Position numbers and translations under genes: made by a program. 64,000 bases of DNA. Source: Branchiostoma floridae. Taxonomy: Eukaryota; Chordata; Leptocardii; Amphioxiformes; Branchiostomatidae. The stretch covers positions 11,499,460 to 11,563,459 of the forward strand of contig NC_049980.1 of NCBI RefSeq assembly GCF_000003815.2, read 5' to 3'. This document shows positions 63,901 through 64,000 of the stretch, one piece after another. The notes beneath the pieces were generated by a model. The model searched no databases. It worked only from the letters and a program-made list of their open reading frames with translations, and was not told the DNA's origin. Within the stretch, counting starts at the first letter, position 1; each line of letters begins with the position of its first letter.

Positions 63901-63969
63901 TAATTACACTTACAGATAGCCTCACAACTCCGGGACACGAAGCATCACCTACTGCAGGGCTTTCTACAG
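58083..63969 (+). CDS. Gene 7 (3' end outside window): sushi-like + SRCR protein
   Basis: Exons 58083-58158, 60261-60509, 61053-61148, 61611-61799, 62246-62422, 63571-63669, 63916-63969, all phase 1; the gene continues past 64000. Signal peptide MSFLKIALVLCVVIEQLDS. Residues 26-108 are Cys-rich, with CVGPPPSYSNSTF, then FGDQLYYTCNHGIG, IVCNY and EACT, like a divergent sushi/CCP domain with extra cysteines. A Pro-rich linker follows (STPPPLPTFPPSNC). Residues ~141-262 are an SRCR domain split over two exons (TTWRTVCYTGIW, IACRMLGF, then CSGTVTSLWDCDK, LLQISCEG). The last two exons are Thr/Pro-rich stalk (VNTTF, TSGPDVTTHTE). The second SRCR exon lacks a GT donor at the expected place (GAAG|GCGGGG). 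By context it may be another receptor of the cluster, but its membrane and tail exons are not seen. Confidence 0.78.
58668..60065 (-). mobile_element. Composite interspersed repeat, reverse copy
   Basis: Reverse-orientation relative of the copies at 11725-15440: it ends with the ACCTCCATGACATTTCATGG palindrome (60042-60065) and starts with AGAGTTCGGCGACCTC at 58670. The middle part present in copy 2 is deleted here, so the element without its insertion is ~715 bp. It lies in Gene 7 intron 1 and is split by the Harbinger-type element. Confidence 0.75.
59131..59812. mobile_element. PIF/Harbinger-type MITE (682 bp)
   Basis: The left end GACCCCGTTCACACTCAAAA+AAAATGAAGCGGCTTCAACG and the right end (reverse-complemented) are almost identical over ~50 bp, including an internal palindrome GAAGCGGCTTCAACGTCGAA+GCCGCTTC. 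TAA flanks both sides (59128-59130, 59813-59815), matching the TWA target of PIF/Harbinger elements. The undisturbed site is visible in copy 2 of the host repeat near 14620 (reverse complement CTATCTAATAATC). No transposase. Confidence 0.85.
60893..60957. repeat. (TA)n/(GT)n microsatellite
   Basis: A short TA run followed by GT repeats in Gene 7 intron 2. Confidence 0.95.
61305..61539 (+). mobile_element. tRNA-derived SINE, 5'-truncated
   Basis: Carries a pol III B box GGTTCGAATCC (61314-61324) and the body CCTTGGGAAAGGCACTTTAC+ACGACTTTCCCC, typical of tRNA-derived SINEs of deuterostomes. No A box: the 5' end is missing. Perfect 13 bp target duplications ACACCCTTTTATT flank it (61292-61304, 61540-61552). 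It sits in Gene 7 between the linker exon and the first SRCR exon. Confidence 0.85.
62540..62681. repeat. Long hairpin (fold-back element)
   Basis: The left arm from 62540 (GTTACCCCATGGGCGGGGCG, TTTCTGTGTATATCACCAGG) is nearly the reverse complement of the right arm ending 62681 (CCTGGTGATATACACAGAAA, CCATGGGGTAAC). Arms of ~58 bp surround a ~25 bp loop. Probably a small MITE; it follows the second SRCR exon of Gene 7. Confidence 0.85.
62682..63186. mobile_element. Inverted-repeat pair, probable MITE
   Basis: TAACTTAGCCCATGGCATAC+TTCCCC at 62682-62707 is the reverse complement, with two indels, of 63163-63186 (GGGGAAGTAGCCATGGGCTA+ATTA). The ~455 bp between contains a tandem TGATATCACCACAGTTTTCT block. 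No coding sequence; directly abuts the hairpin at 62540-62681, so both may belong to one composite. Confidence 0.55.
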
Positions 63970-64000
63970 GTAAATTAGACCTGGTTATATTCATGGTATC

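Overview
This is animal genomic DNA with spliced, intron-rich genes. The telomere-type TTAGGG/CCCTAA repeat, a tRNA-derived SINE of a type I know from deuterostomes, many small inverted-repeat transposons, and WSC, SRCR and sushi-like ectodomain exons on tyrosine-rich receptors together suggest an amphioxus (Branchiostoma). That identification is inference. No bacterial or viral features were seen.

Layout. Positions 1-11690 are a satellite of about 180 bp per unit (roughly 53 sequenced units). Each unit carries a back-to-back pair of telomere-like runs, CCCTAA then TTAGGG. The array is broken by three N gaps and by one ~963 bp insertion with terminal inverted repeats. Positions 11725-15440 are a composite of interspersed repeats with a pogo/Tigger-like insertion. 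From 17104 to the right edge every recognised gene lies on the + strand. Gene 1 (17104-20545) has almost no ectodomain but a long tyrosine-rich tail. Next come a LINE remnant and repeats, then two paralogous small secreted-peptide genes (P1, 27666-28630; P2, 31674-33029). After these come Gene 2 (34658-37945, WSC), Gene 3 (39174-41662, WSC), Gene 4 (42881-46827, WSC), Gene 5 (47875-50995, cysteine-rich), Gene 6 (52434-55602, WSC) and Gene 7 (58083 to beyond the edge, sushi-like plus SRCR).

How they fit together. Genes 1-6 have one plan: a signal-peptide exon, ectodomain exons that all start and end in phase 1, one transmembrane exon (phase 1 to 2), and one terminal exon holding a cytoplasmic tail full of YxxV, YxxI and YxN motifs. 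There are two tail families. Type I (Genes 1-3) has YLEPGV, YEDVIVP and YMNVGY. Type II (Genes 4-6) has a ladder of ITAM-like YxxV/I motifs and ends in NVIY. Gene 4 joins a Gene 2/3-type WSC ectodomain to a type II membrane exon and tail. Genes 5 and 6 have near-identical tails under unrelated ectodomains. This is best read as a tandem, exon-shuffling family of putative SH2-coupled surface receptors, plausibly innate-immune; ligand and function are inferred. Most of these genes have a GGAAGT (ETS/PU.1-like) site 40-130 bp upstream of the ATG. The two peptide genes between Genes 1 and 2, with an Arg-rich start and an acidic helix, resemble antimicrobial-type precursors, which is also inference.

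Gene models were assembled by hand from splice signals, reading frame, phase and paralogue comparison. Transcript data would be the decisive test.
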